Below, piece after piece: positions 18,776-34,734 of a DNA stretch of 64,000 nt (position 1 is the stretch's first letter; every line of letters begins with the position of its first letter). The notes under the pieces were generated by a model, which was given only the letters and a program-made list of their open reading frames with translations, was not told the DNA's origin and searched no databases. This stretch comes from Comamonas sp. NLF-1-9 (GTDB lineage: Bacteria > Pseudomonadota > Gammaproteobacteria > Burkholderiales > Burkholderiaceae_C), in assembly GCF_019195435.1 (NCBI RefSeq), contig NZ_CP078069.1:1054001-1118000 (forward strand), written 5' to 3'. A program made the position numbers and the translations under genes.

Positions 18776-19786
18776 ATGTCCCGCCACTCCCCCCTACGCC
18801 GCCTGCTGGTGCTGGCCACCGCAGCCAGCACCTTCGCCCTGGCCGCCAGCGCGGCCGACCTGCCCGGCAAGGGCGTGAAGGTCTTGCCGCTCAAGAGCTC
18901 GATCGCCGAGGAAACCTTCCAGACCCTGCTGGTGATGAAGGCACTGGAAAAGCTCGGCTACGAGGTGCAGCCGATCAAGGAGGTCGAATACCCCACCGCG
19001 CACATCGCCATCGGCAATGGCGACGCCACCTTTCTGGCCGACCACTGGAACCCGCTGCACGCCGACTACTACAAGAACGCCGGCGGCGACGCCAAGCTCT
19101 ACCGCGAGGGCATCTTCTCGGCCAACGCGGCGCAGGGCTATCTGATCGACAAGAAGACCGCCGACGCGCACAAGATCAGCAACATCGCCCAGCTCAAGGA
19201 CCCGGCAATCGCCAAGCTCTTTGACAGCGACGGCGACGGCAAGGCGGACCTGACCGGCTGCAACCCCGGCTGGGGCTGCGAGGCGGTGATCGAGCACCAG
19301 CTCACCGCGTTTGACCTGCGCAAGACCGTCACGCACCAGCAAGGCAGCTATTCCGCGCTGATTGCCGACACCATCACGCGCTACAAGGCGGGCAAGCCCA
19401 TCCTCTACTACACCTGGACGCCCTACTGGGTGAGCAACGAGCTCAAGCCCGGCAAGGACGTGGTCTGGCTGGAGGTGCCGTTTTCTTCGCTGCCCGGCGA
19501 GCAAAAGGGCTTGGACACCAAGCTGCCCAATGGCAAGAACTACGGCTTCGTGGTGAACAACCAGCAGATCGTGGCCAACAAGGCCTGGTGCGATGCCAAC
19601 CCGGCGGCTGCCAAGCTGTTTGCCGTGATGCAGTTGCCGATTGCCGACATCAACGCGCAGAACTTCCTGATGAGCCAGGGTCAGAACAAGGCCGCCGACA
19701 TCGAGCGCCACACCGACCAGTGGATCAAGGCGCACCAGGAGACCTTTGACGGCTGGATCGCCCAGGCCCGCGCCGCCGCCCGCTGA
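18776..19786 (+). CDS. proX: glycine betaine/proline ABC transporter substrate-binding protein ProX
   Basis: The 336-residue periplasmic protein has a cleavable signal peptide ([18 protein letters not shown], then LAASA-A). The mature part has OpuAC-type features: [15 protein letters not shown], a tryptophan in [12 protein letters not shown] and in YYTWTPYWV that would form the aromatic cage for quaternary amines, and a cysteine pair in [11 protein letters not shown] as in E. coli ProX. It binds glycine betaine or proline betaine and delivers it to ProVW. AGAAGGAGCATCCC gives a strong ribosome binding site. It lies 84 bp after proW, a gap mostly filled by the repeat. Confidence 0.93.
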   Translation: MSRHSPLRRLLVLATAASTFALAASAADLPGKGVKVLPLKSSIAEETFQTLLVMKALEKLGYEVQPIKEVEYPTAHIAIGNGDATFLADHWNPLHADYYKNAGGDAKLYREGIFSANAAQGYLIDKKTADAHKISNIAQLKDPAIAKLFDSDGDGKADLTGCNPGWGCEAVIEHQLTAFDLRKTVTHQQGSYSALIADTITRYKAGKPILYYTWTPYWVSNELKPGKDVVWLEVPFSSLPGEQKGLDTKLPNGKNYGFVVNNQQIVANKAWCDANPAAAKLFAVMQLPIADINAQNFLMSQGQNKAADIERHTDQWIKAHQETFDGWIAQARAAAR

Positions 19787-19836
19787 GCGCGGCACTTCGC
19801 CCTGACACATCTACCGTACACAAGGAGTTTTGTAGC

Positions 19837-20295
19837 GTGCAGCGCTCTCTTTCCGCCCTGTTTCACCTGTTTCTGGCGCTGGTGCTCGGCGCCGCCATGC
19901 CGCTGGCCGCGCAGGCGGCGCAGTTCGTCAGCATCAAGGGCAATGCCGTCAACGTGCGCGCGCAGCCCAGCACCCGCGCGCCGGTGCAATGGGAGCTGGA
20001 CAGCGGCTACCCGCTGCGCGTGCAGCAGAAACAAGGCCGCTGGCTCAAGGTCGCGGACCACGAGGCCACGCTGGGCTGGGTGTACGCGCCGCTGACCACG
20101 CGCACGCCGCACCGCATCGTCACCGCGTCGCGGGCGCGGCTGCGCGCGGGGCCAGGCACGAGCCATCGCATCCTCGCGACGCTTGCCGGCAACGAGATCG
20201 TGCGCACCCTGGCCACGCGCGGCAGCTGGGCTCAGGTGCAGCGCAGCAGCGGCCAGCGCGGCTGGGTGGCAACGCGCCTGACCTGGGGCTGGTAG
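19837..20295 (+). CDS. secreted protein with two bacterial SH3 domains
   Basis: The 152-residue protein has an N-terminal signal peptide (about residues 1-27, ending AAQA-A), then two SH3b repeats: FVSIKGNAVNVRAQPSTRAP...WLKVADHEATLGWVY and RARLRAGPGTSHRILATLAG...WAQVQRSSGQRGWVA. Such domains bind peptidoglycan or peptides in the periplasm. The start is GTG 19837 behind AAGGAG. It lies 50 bp after proX, which may mean co-transcription, and 84 bp before the response-regulator gene. Its function is not known. An envelope sensor or cell-wall role is possible. Confidence 0.8.
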   Translation: MQRSLSALFHLFLALVLGAAMPLAAQAAQFVSIKGNAVNVRAQPSTRAPVQWELDSGYPLRVQQKQGRWLKVADHEATLGWVYAPLTTRTPHRIVTASRARLRAGPGTSHRILATLAGNEIVRTLATRGSWAQVQRSSGQRGWVATRLTWGW

Positions 20296-20379
20296 CAGGC
20301 GCCGCGGCAACAGCGGGGCCGGCGGGCGCCGCTCCGCGCGCGGCCATGACTTGTGGCACTGGACAAGGCGCCGCTTTTC

Positions 20380-21120
20380 ATGGCCAATGTGCCCACGACC
20401 TTGTTCGCGAGCGCCATGCCTGCCAGTGCCCCCCTCCTCGCCCCCGGCCTCACGGCGCCGGACACCTGCGCGCCGGCGCGTGCCATCCTGCTGGTGGACG
20501 ACCACGAGCTGGTGCGCCTGGGCTTTCGCGCGCTGATGGCCAGCCACGCGCCGCCCGCGGGCGAGCCGCCGCTCACGGTGTTGTGCGCGTCCACGCTGGC
20601 CGAAGCGCTGCAATGCCATGAGCAGCACCAGGCATCGATTGCCGTGGTGGTGCTGGATCTGTCCCTGCCCGACGCCGAGGGCTTGAGCGGCCTCATCCGC
20701 TTGCGCCAGGCCTGCCCGCAGCTGCCCGTCGTCGTGCTCTCGGGCACGGCCAGCGCGCAGATGGCGCAGGACGCGCTCACGCTCGGCGCGCTGGCCTTCT
20801 TCGAAAAGTCGGGCGAGCTCACGGCCATGCTCGGCTTCGTCCTCGACTGCGCCCGCCTGGGCGTGCAGGCCGCATGCAGGCAGCGCGCGCCCGCCGCCGC
20901 CCCGGCGCTGGCCGGCGGCGCGGCGCGGCGCGGCGCCCTGGCCGAACTCACCGCGCGGCAGTTGCAGATCCTGCAGTGGCTGCTGGAGGGCAAGAGCAAC
21001 CGCGAGATCAGCGAGATTGCCCACCTCAGCGAAGGCACGGTCAAGAACCATGTCTCCATGCTGCTGCTCACCTTTGGCGTGCGCTCGCGCGCCCAGCTCA
21101 TCATCAAGCTGCATTCATGA
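20380..21120 (+). CDS. LuxR/NarL-type response regulator
   Basis: The product is 246 residues from ATG 20380. The receiver domain has the acidic pair in LLVDDHELVRLGF, the phospho-accepting Asp in VVVLDLSLPDAEG and the later Lys in FFEKSGE. A LuxR-type helix-turn-helix closes the protein (LTARQLQILQWLLEGKSNRE, then AHLSEGTVKNHVSMLL). It is a phosphorylation-controlled DNA-binding regulator. It overlaps its kinase gene by ATGA at 21117. An in-frame GTG at 20353 and an ATG at 20416 are alternative starts, since the first 40 residues are low-complexity. Similar 25-30-bp sequences lie before it (20345) and after the kinase gene (22927) and may be its binding sites. Confidence 0.87.
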   Translation: MANVPTTLFASAMPASAPLLAPGLTAPDTCAPARAILLVDDHELVRLGFRALMASHAPPAGEPPLTVLCASTLAEALQCHEQHQASIAVVVLDLSLPDAEGLSGLIRLRQACPQLPVVVLSGTASAQMAQDALTLGALAFFEKSGELTAMLGFVLDCARLGVQAACRQRAPAAAPALAGGAARRGALAELTARQLQILQWLLEGKSNREISEIAHLSEGTVKNHVSMLLLTFGVRSRAQLIIKLHS

Positions 21121-22895
21121 GCGCCGCCGCTGCCGCGCCCGCCGCGCCGTCGCCCTTCGCCGAGCAGGTGCTGCGCGAGCAGGTGGCCATGCTGTATTCG
21201 ACCATTCGCGCCGCCACCCTAGGCGACTTCCTGCTGGCCCTGGCCTTTGGCAGCGCGATGTACTGGCAAATGCGCGCCTGGCCCATCCTGGCCTGGATGC
21301 TGCTGCACCTGTACAACACCTCGCGCCTGCCGGTGATGACCGCCTATTTCAAGGACCCGCAGGCCGGCCAGCGCCTGCAGCACTGGGCCGACGTCTATTG
21401 CCGCGAGCTCGCGCTCAACAGCCTGACCTGGGGCCTGGCGCCGCTGCTGTTCCTGCCCGACAGCCTGCCGCTCACCGCGGTGATGATGCTGGTGATGATG
21501 GGGCTGTGCGCCGCAGGCGTCTCCGCAGTGGCTCCGCTGGCGCGTGCGGCGCGCCACTACCTGGTGCCGATGCTGGCCTGCCTGATGCTGGCGCTGCTGA
21601 TGCGCCCGAGCACCATGCACCTGTTTCTCGCGCTGTGCAGCGCGATCTTCCTGGCTTCGATACTGCGTTTTGCCAAGGCGCAGTCGGCGCTGCTCAAGCA
21701 GGCGCTGCAGGCGCGCTTCGAGAACGAGGCGCTGGCCGCACAGCTCGCGCGCCAGGTGCGCGCCACCGAAGAAGCCAGCCAGCAGAAGACGCGCTTTCTG
21801 GCCTCCGCGAGCCACGACCTGCGCCAGCCGCTGCACGCCATCGCGCTGCTCGGGGCGGCGCTGCAAAAACAACTGGCAGGCGCGCCGCAAGAAGCCAACG
21901 CCGAGCGCCTGATGCAGGCCGTGGGCACGCTGAGCCAGTCGCTGGACGCGATGCTGGACGTCTCGCGGCTGGACGCCGGCGTGGTCGCGGCCACGCGCCG
22001 CCCGATCGCGCTGCAGGAGATCTTCCAGTCGCTCGGCCAGAGCTTCGTCAACGCCGCCAGCGAGAAGGACATCACGCTGCGCCTGCGCGCCACCGAGCTG
22101 TGGGTAGACAGCGACCCGCAGCTGCTGCGCCGCCTGCTGTCCAACCTGCTGGACAACGCCATCAAATACACCCATGAGGGCGGCGTGCTGGTGCTTGCGC
22201 GCGGGCGCGCGGCGCAGGTCTGGGTCGAGCTCTACGACACCGGCATAGGCATTGCACCCGAGCAGCAAAGCCGCGTGTATGAGGAGTTCTACCAGGTGGG
22301 CAACCCGGGACGCGACCGCGCGCTGGGGCTGGGCATAGGTCTTGCCATCGTCGCGCGCCTGGCGCGACTGCTGCAGCACCCCCTGCAGCAGCGCTCCGTC
22401 CTGGGGCGGGGCACGCGCTTTCGCCTGGTTCTGCCGCGCGCCGCCGCGCCGCCAACCCGGCCGCTGAGCTCGGTGCTGCCGCTGCCGCCGCTGTGGAGCG
22501 CGGACAGCGCGGCGCGCACCCTGCCGCGGCGCGCACTGCTGCTGGACGATGAAGCCGACGTGCGCCTGGCCATGGTGCAGCTGCTGCAGGCCTACGAGGT
22601 GCACGCCTGCGCGGTGGCCGATGAGGCGCAAGCGCGCGGCGCGCTGGCGCAGGCGCGCGCCGCCGGCCAGCCCTTTGATCTGCTGATTTGCGACTTCCGC
22701 CTTGCCGGCGGCGCCGACGGCCTGCAGGCCGGCATGGCGCTGGCACGCGAGTTCGCGCCACTGGCGCTGCTGCTCGTCACCGGCGAGACCGCACCCGAGC
22801 GCCTGCGCCACGTGCGCAGCGCCGGCGTGCCGGTGCTGTTCAAACCGGTCGGGGGCGAGCAGTTGCTGCAGGCCATCGCCGCCATCCGCGGCTGA
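21117..22895 (+). CDS. hybrid sensor histidine kinase with membrane domain and C-terminal receiver
   Basis: The 592-residue kinase has an N-terminal membrane domain of about six helices (residues 30-185) with no large periplasmic loop. A coiled coil leads into HisKA (SASHDLRQPLHAIAL, phospho-accepting His), and a HATPase domain follows (LLDNAIKYTHEGG for the N box, DTGIGIAPEQ for G1, LGLGIGLAIVARLA for G2). A C-terminal receiver (LLLDDEADVRLAM, ICDFRLAGGADG, LFKPVGG) completes it. Together with the overlapping regulator it forms a two-component system. The signal is unknown, and a membrane or small hydrophobic cue is plausible since there is no outer sensor. Possible targets are not evident nearby. 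Confidence 0.88.
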   Translation: MSAAAAAPAAPSPFAEQVLREQVAMLYSTIRAATLGDFLLALAFGSAMYWQMRAWPILAWMLLHLYNTSRLPVMTAYFKDPQAGQRLQHWADVYCRELALNSLTWGLAPLLFLPDSLPLTAVMMLVMMGLCAAGVSAVAPLARAARHYLVPMLACLMLALLMRPSTMHLFLALCSAIFLASILRFAKAQSALLKQALQARFENEALAAQLARQVRATEEASQQKTRFLASASHDLRQPLHAIALLGAALQKQLAGAPQEANAERLMQAVGTLSQSLDAMLDVSRLDAGVVAATRRPIALQEIFQSLGQSFVNAASEKDITLRLRATELWVDSDPQLLRRLLSNLLDNAIKYTHEGGVLVLARGRAAQVWVELYDTGIGIAPEQQSRVYEEFYQVGNPGRDRALGLGIGLAIVARLARLLQHPLQQRSVLGRGTRFRLVLPRAAAPPTRPLSSVLPLPPLWSADSAARTLPRRALLLDDEADVRLAMVQLLQAYEVHACAVADEAQARGALAQARAAGQPFDLLICDFRLAGGADGLQAGMALAREFAPLALLLVTGETAPERLRHVRSAGVPVLFKPVGGEQLLQAIAAIRG

Positions 22896-23259
22896 GGCGC
22901 GGCTGCGGCGCGGCGCCCCAAGCTTGCATGACTTTGGTCACTGGCGCCGCCGCGCTGCTGCTGGCATGCTGGTGCCCGCAGCGACACAAGAAGAGCGAGG
23001 GAGAGAGAGGAGCCGCCGCGGGTGGCAGCCGGCGCCGTGGGATGCAAGCGCAGCCCCTGGCCGCCGTGGCCATGTTCCTGGTGGGGAAGGTGGCTGGCAG
23101 ACCCGGGCCGGGCGGGGAGGCCTGGCCCGGGTTCTGCGCTGGCCCCAGGGCGCGCCGGCGCCGCTGCACCACGAGGCCATGAAAAGCCAAGGGCGCCGCC
23201 CGTTGCCGCGCGGTGGCGCCCCCTGCATTTTGCGGCTGCCCTCGGCGCCGCGGCCGGCT
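22896..23259. other. gene-free stretch between the kinase gene and the DUF2249 gene
   Basis: 364 bp, very GC-rich, with no frame that looks coding (weak composition, no homology I can see). It holds CATGACTTTGGTCACTGG at 22927-22944, similar to a sequence before the response regulator, and a purine-rich tract (about 22991-23013). No hairpin with a T-run was found. Confidence 0.6.
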
Positions 23260-23508
23260 TTACTGGCGCAGAAAGTCGATCACGATCTCGCCGGGCTCGC
23301 GCTGGCGGTATTCGATGGCCACGCCCTCGCCGTAGCGCATTTCGATCTGGTTGAGCAGCGGCAGCGGGTCGTGGTCGTTCATGAAGCGCATGGTCTCGCC
23401 CGGGTGCAGCGCATCGAGCGCGCCGAAGATGGCCGAATGGCGAAAGCGCCGCGCAATGCCGCGGGCATCAAAGGGGTAGATCGCTTCAGCGGTGGTGTGG
23501 TCGTGCAT
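23260..23508 (-). CDS. DUF2249 domain protein
   Basis: The 82-residue protein (MHDHTTAEAIYPFDARGIAR...) carries the DUF2249 pattern: R-G-I-A-RRFRHSAIFGALDAL, a central PGETMRFMNDHDPLPLLNQI and a C-terminal GEIVIDFLR. Such small proteins are often encoded near hemerythrin-like or nitric-oxide-related genes in proteobacteria, and the fold resembles the sulphur-carrier TusA. No such partner is nearby and the function is unknown. The start ATG 23508 is chosen as the first residue of the conserved part. A perfect 12-bp inverted repeat lies 25 bp upstream (23533-23544), where a repressor could bind. Confidence 0.75.
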   Translation of the reverse strand: MHDHTTAEAIYPFDARGIARRFRHSAIFGALDALHPGETMRFMNDHDPLPLLNQIEMRYGEGVAIEYRQREPGEIVIDFLRQ

Positions 23509-23532
23509 GGAATGGAAGGTGCATGTGAAATG

Positions 23533-23544
23533 ACACTTCAGTGT
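23533..23544. promoter_or_regulatory. inverted repeat upstream of the DUF2249 gene
   Basis: ACACT-TC-AGTGT is a perfect dyad 25 bp before the start codon at 23508. It is a possible operator. The cognate regulator is unknown. Confidence 0.35.
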
Positions 23545-23605
23545 AGGCCGCCGCCCCGCCCCGCACCAGCCGTGGCCCTGCTGCAAATGCGGGCAAAGGC
23601 CGGCC

Positions 23606-24597
23606 TCACTGCATGAAGCGGCGCAGTTGCGGCAGGCCTGCGTGCGCGGCGCGCCGGCCTTCCTCGATCGCTTCGGCGGCGCGGTGAAAGTCGAGCAGGC
23701 CCAGGTGCGCCAGGCTCGGCGCGATGACCACTTCGGGCGGGTCGCCCGCCATGCGGCTGCGGGTGATGCGCATCTGCATGATGCTCACGCTGGTCATGAC
23801 CACGTCCAGCACCGAGGGCGGCTTGGCCCGCGCCGGCGCGCCGCCCGCGTGCCATGCGGGCAGCCAGGTGCGCAGGCGCTCGCGCCAGGGGTGCGGCGCG
23901 TCCTCGGCCGGCACGGGGACTTCGGGCTCGACCGGTTCGGTCGGTCCGGCCGGCTCGGGCGGGTGCTCGGCCTGCGCCGCATCCGTCTCGGGTGCGGGTG
24001 CCATCACGGCCAACGGCTGCATGTGGCGGTGCAGGATGTCGGCATTCAGGTCCACCGCGATCACGATGTCCGCGCCCATGGCGCGCGCAAGCGAAGTGGG
24101 CACGGGGTTGACGATGCCCCCGTCCACCAGCAGCCGCCCGTCGCCGCACTGCACCGGCGTGAACAGGCCGGGCAGCGCGATCGAGGCGCGCACCGCGTCG
24201 GCGATCGAGCCTTCGCGCAGCCAGACCTCGGCGCCCGAATGCAGGTCGGTGGCCACCGCGCCAAAACTCATGGGCGAGTCTTCGATGTTGAAGTCGGCAA
24301 AGTGGCTGCGCCAGAAGGCGATCAGCTTCTCGCCCTTGAGCATGCCGCCCGAGAGGCGAAAGTCCATGAAGCCGAAAACCTCGCGCATGCCCAGGCTCTG
24401 CACCCAGTCGGCAAAGCGCTCCAGCTCACCGGCGGCGTAGGCTGCGCCCACCAGCGCGCCGATCGAGGCGCCGCAGATCAGGTCGGGGCGCACGCCCTCT
24501 TCCTGCAGCACCTGCAGCACGCCAATGTGTGCCCAGCCGCGCGCCGAGCCACTGCCCAGCACCAGGCCCAGGCGCGGAGCGCGGCGGGCCAGCGCCA

Positions 24598-24598
<1 letters not shown>
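23606..24598 (-). CDS. patatin-like phospholipase, RssA-type
   Basis: The 330-residue patatin-domain protein has the oxyanion-hole motif GSGSARGWAHIG (residues about 15-26), the nucleophile elbow GASIG (Ser about 45) and the catalytic Asp in VDGGIVNPVP (about 158-167). It belongs to the bacterial RssA/YlbK group of serine acyl hydrolases with a Ser-Asp dyad. A roughly 70-residue proline- and glutamate-rich insert (about 200-270) separates the catalytic domain from a conserved C-terminal helix region. The natural substrate is unknown. Its ATG shares one base with the ligA stop (TGATG at 24598), so it is translated as part of smc-zipA-ligA. Confidence 0.88.
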
Positions 24599-31300
<6,702 letters not shown>

Positions 31301-31381
31301 GGCGGGCGGTGCAAGGCGGGCATCAGGGCAGGCAAGGCGGCAATCATACCGTGGGCGCCGCGCCCGATGGTTTCAATAAAA

Positions 31382-31427
31382 TACGACTTTAGCCCTTGCG
31401 GTACTTGCGCGTGCAGCTATCAAATGC
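31382..31427 (-). repeat. GATAGCTG repeat upstream of smc
   Basis: On the minus strand it reads TTTGATAGCTGCACGCGC, then GCAAGGGCTAAAGTCG. It lies between the divergent smc start (31300) and the end of the EAL gene (31482). Confidence 0.75.
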
Positions 31428-31481
31428 AGAGTTTGACTCCGGGGTCTGGCATGCCGCGGGGGCGCATGGCTGCGCGCAGGC

Positions 31482-34400
31482 TCAATACTGCGCGCCCGGC
31501 GCGGGGGCGCGCGCGTGCACCAAGGCCTCGAACGCCTCCAGCGTCACCGGCTTGCTCAGCAGATAGCCCTGCCACATGTCGCAGCCATTGCGCTCCAGGA
31601 ATATGCGCTGTTCTTCGGTCTCGACGCCCTCGGCGATCACCTCCAGGTCCAGGCTTGCGCCCAGCGCGATGATGGTGCGCGCGATCGCCGCCTCGTTGGG
31701 GTCGGTGAGCACGTGGCGCACGAAGCTCTGGTCGATCTTGATCTCGTCCAGCGGCAGTCGCTTGAGGTAGGACAGCGAGGAATAGCCGGTACCGAAGTCG
31801 TCGAGCGAAAAGCGCACGCCATAGCCCCTGAGCTGGCCCATCTTGGCGATGGTGGCCTCGATGTCGCCGATCAGCATGCTCTCCGTCAGCTCGAACTTGA
31901 GCAGCCGCGTGGGCGCGCCGGTGGTCGCGAGCGTGGCCAGCACCTGCTGGGCAAATTCGGGCTGGCGAAACTGCAGCGCGCTGACGTTGACCGACACGCT
32001 CAGGTGCCCGAGCAGCGGGTGCATGCTCCAGCGCGCCAGCTGCTCGCAGGCGCTCTTCATCACCCATTCGCCCAGCGGCAGGATCAGGCCGGACTCTTCG
32101 GCCAGCGGCACGAATTGCAGCGGCGACACCAGGCCGCGCTCGGGGTGGTTCCAGCGCACCAGCGCTTCGGCGCCGATGATGCGCCCCTGCTGCACCTTGG
32201 GCTGGTAGTAGAGCTCGAACTGGCCGGTTTCTATGCCGCTGCGCATGTCGCTCTCGAGCTGCACGCGCTCGGCCACGGCCACTTGCATCGCCGGATCGAA
32301 AAAGCGCAGCAGCCCGCGCCCCGCCGCCTTGGCCGCGTACATCGCCATGTCGCTGCGCTTGAGCAGCTCTTCAGCGGACACGACTTCTTCACGCCCGAAA
32401 CGCGCCACGCCCACGCTCAGGCTGGCCTGCAGCGGCCGGCCCTGGCCTATCTTGTAGGGCTCGGCCACGGCCTCAAGCAGCTTGTCGGCCAGGTTCTGCA
32501 CTGCCAGCGCCGCTTCCTCGGCGCTGCCCGCAAGGTCGCCAAGCACCACGACGAACACGTCGCCGCCGTGGCGCGCCACGGTGTCCTGCGCCGGCACGCG
32601 CCCGCTCAGGCGCCGGGCCACCAGCGCCAGCAGGCGGTCGCCGACCTCGTGGCCAAAGGTTTCGTTGATGGTCTTGAAGCGGTCTATGCCCAGCATCAGC
32701 ACCGCGCCGTACTGGCCGCTGCGCGCGGCGCGCTCCACCGCCTGCTGCAGGCGCTCGAGCAGCACCCGGCGGTTGACCAGACCGGTGAGCACGTCGGTGC
32801 GTGCCAGGTAGGCGATTTCCTGCTCGGCGCGCTTGCGCTGGCTCTCGTCCACCATCACCACGATGTGGCCCGTGCCTGCCGCCATGCCCGAGAGCTCCAC
32901 CTCACGGCGCGTGCCGCCCTTGGCGGTGAGCACGAAGTTGACCGGCCGTATCGTGCCGTCCACCTCGAACTGGGCCGCTTCGCGCGCGGCCTGCCAGGCG
33001 GCGCGCGCACGCTCGCGCTCCTGTTCGTCGGGCACGACGCAGTGCCACCACTCGTCGATGTTGGCCACGTCGTTCATCGAATAGCCGCAGATCTGCACAT
33101 GCCTGTCGTTCAAGAAGAGGATCTGGCCCTGGTCCACATGCGCCACGCCGACGGGCATGTGGTTGAAGATGTCGCGGTAGCGCTCCTCGCTGCGCGCGAG
33201 CTCGAGCTCGATGCGCTTGCGCACGCTGATGTCCTGCGCCACCACCAGGTGCGAGGCGGTCTCGTCGCCCGCGGCCTTCATCAGCGTGGCCGAGATGTCC
33301 ACCCAGACCACGCCGCCGTCCTTGCGCCGGTAGCGCTTTTCCAGCCGCGAGCCCTCGGTCTGCTGGTTCACCAGCGCGCTGAAGGCATCCCAGCTCAGCT
33401 GCATGTCGTCCGCGATGGTGTAGTCGGAAAAGCGCATCTGCTGCAATTGGGTCTGCGAATAGCCCAGCAGGTCGCAGAAATACTGGTTGGCGCGCAGCAC
33501 CATGCCGGTTTCCGGGTGCAACTGCACGATGCCGACCGAGGCCTGGTTGAACACCGCCTGGAAGCGGTTTTCCGAACTCTGCTGGCGCGCCAGCGCCGCG
33601 TCCGCATCCTGCAGCGCGTGCAGGCGGCGCAGCGCGAGCACCGCCACCAGTGCGGCGAGCAGCAGCGTGATCAGCACGCCCGCGGCCGCGGCCGCGGCCG
33701 GGCGGTAGCGCTCCACCTCCGACAGCAGCTGCGGCTCGGGCATGAAGCGCAGCTGCCAGCGCCGCCCGCCCACCGGCAGATCGATCTCGCGGCCGCTGGC
33801 GGCGTCCCAGGGTGTTTGCGTAAGCGCGGCCATGGAGCGCGGCTCGGATGGCAGCGACGCCGCAACCAGCCCGCGGTCGGACAGCTCCAGCGACAAGCCG
33901 TCGGTTTCACTGCTGTCCTGCAGGATCTCGAGCAGGCGCGGCACGTTCACCGTCAGGCCTATGGTGCCCATGAAGCCCTGCTCCATGCTCAGGTCCTGGG
34001 TGTGGTCGAACACGGGCAGGTTCAAGGTCACACCTATGGCGCCATGCTGCGTGAAGGGCGCGGAGGCCGCGAGCTGGCCGGTGCGCCGCGCGCGCGAATA
34101 GGCTTCGAGGGCCACCGGCTGGGAGTGCAGCTCCAGCCCCAAGCGGGCCTCGTTGCCAGGCACCGGCCAGGTGAAATCGACTACGAAATACTCGGGCAGG
34201 GTCTGCGCCGGATGCACCTTGAAGCCCAGCGGCGGGCGCCCGCTCAGGTGCGGCTGGCCCAGCGCCAGCTCTTCAAAGCCCGCGCGCTCCTGCGCCGGTA
34301 CCTGGCGCACGAAGTCGATGTGGGCCACGCTCGGATGGGTGCGCATCACGTCGAGCTGCCCCAGCGCCCATTCGAAGTCGCGCCGGCTCAGGTGCGGCTC

Positions 34401-34634
34401 CACGCTCATCAGGTTGCGCAGGCCGGCCAGCAGGTCCACCTGCAACTCCACCTGCTGCTGCAGCGCGGCGGTGACATTGGCCGCCTTGGCCTCGAAGCGC
34501 TCGCGCACCAGCTCCTGGGTCAGCGTGCTCTGGTAGCGCCACAGTCCGTAGCTGCCCAGCAGCCCCAGGGCGAGCACCAGCGCCACCGGCAACCAATGCC
34601 AGAAAGAGTGTGGTAGACGTCGGGCTTGAGGCAC
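31482..34634 (-). CDS. membrane c-di-GMP phosphodiesterase: CHASE-PAS-PAS-degenerate GGDEF-EAL
   Basis: The 1050-residue protein has a helix at 12-32, a periplasmic CHASE-like domain (about 75-300), a second helix (about 314-335), two PAS domains (about 355-470 and 485-600), GGDEF (about 605-780) and EAL (about 790-1040). The GGDEF site reads HGGDVF (690-694) with Val in place of Glu, and the metal-binding Asp of the usual LDxD is Gly649, so it is probably not a cyclase. The EAL site is intact: EALVRW (823-828), ELTES, DDFGTGYSS, KIDQSFV and EGVET. It should hydrolyse c-di-GMP, controlled by an outer ligand and the PAS domains (inference). It stands alone, 100 bp from the LysR gene. Confidence 0.9.
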   Translation of the reverse strand: MPQARRLPHSFWHWLPVALVLALGLLGSYGLWRYQSTLTQELVRERFEAKAANVTAALQQQVELQVDLLAGLRNLMSVEPHLSRRDFEWALGQLDVMRTHPSVAHIDFVRQVPAQERAGFEELALGQPHLSGRPPLGFKVHPAQTLPEYFVVDFTWPVPGNEARLGLELHSQPVALEAYSRARRTGQLAASAPFTQHGAIGVTLNLPVFDHTQDLSMEQGFMGTIGLTVNVPRLLEILQDSSETDGLSLELSDRGLVAASLPSEPRSMAALTQTPWDAASGREIDLPVGGRRWQLRFMPEPQLLSEVERYRPAAAAAAGVLITLLLAALVAVLALRRLHALQDADAALARQQSSENRFQAVFNQASVGIVQLHPETGMVLRANQYFCDLLGYSQTQLQQMRFSDYTIADDMQLSWDAFSALVNQQTEGSRLEKRYRRKDGGVVWVDISATLMKAAGDETASHLVVAQDISVRKRIELELARSEERYRDIFNHMPVGVAHVDQGQILFLNDRHVQICGYSMNDVANIDEWWHCVVPDEQERERARAAWQAAREAAQFEVDGTIRPVNFVLTAKGGTRREVELSGMAAGTGHIVVMVDESQRKRAEQEIAYLARTDVLTGLVNRRVLLERLQQAVERAARSGQYGAVLMLGIDRFKTINETFGHEVGDRLLALVARRLSGRVPAQDTVARHGGDVFVVVLGDLAGSAEEAALAVQNLADKLLEAVAEPYKIGQGRPLQASLSVGVARFGREEVVSAEELLKRSDMAMYAAKAAGRGLLRFFDPAMQVAVAERVQLESDMRSGIETGQFELYYQPKVQQGRIIGAEALVRWNHPERGLVSPLQFVPLAEESGLILPLGEWVMKSACEQLARWSMHPLLGHLSVSVNVSALQFRQPEFAQQVLATLATTGAPTRLLKFELTESMLIGDIEATIAKMGQLRGYGVRFSLDDFGTGYSSLSYLKRLPLDEIKIDQSFVRHVLTDPNEAAIARTIIALGASLDLEVIAEGVETEEQRIFLERNGCDMWQGYLLSKPVTLEAFEALVHARAPAPGAQY

Positions 34635-34734
34635 GCTGCGGGATGCGGTTCAGCAAAAGGCGTGCAGCATACCGGATGCAGTGGTGTCTGAACACTGTTT
34701 GCCAAGTGCTTTACCTGCCGCGTTTGCGGCCCGC

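Noticed and set aside
22928..23182. Frame starting MTLVTGAAALLLACWC after the kinase gene
   Set aside because: Lipoprotein-like start, but the rest is Arg/Gly/Pro-rich without homology, no ribosome binding site, and composition typical of chance frames in GC-rich DNA.
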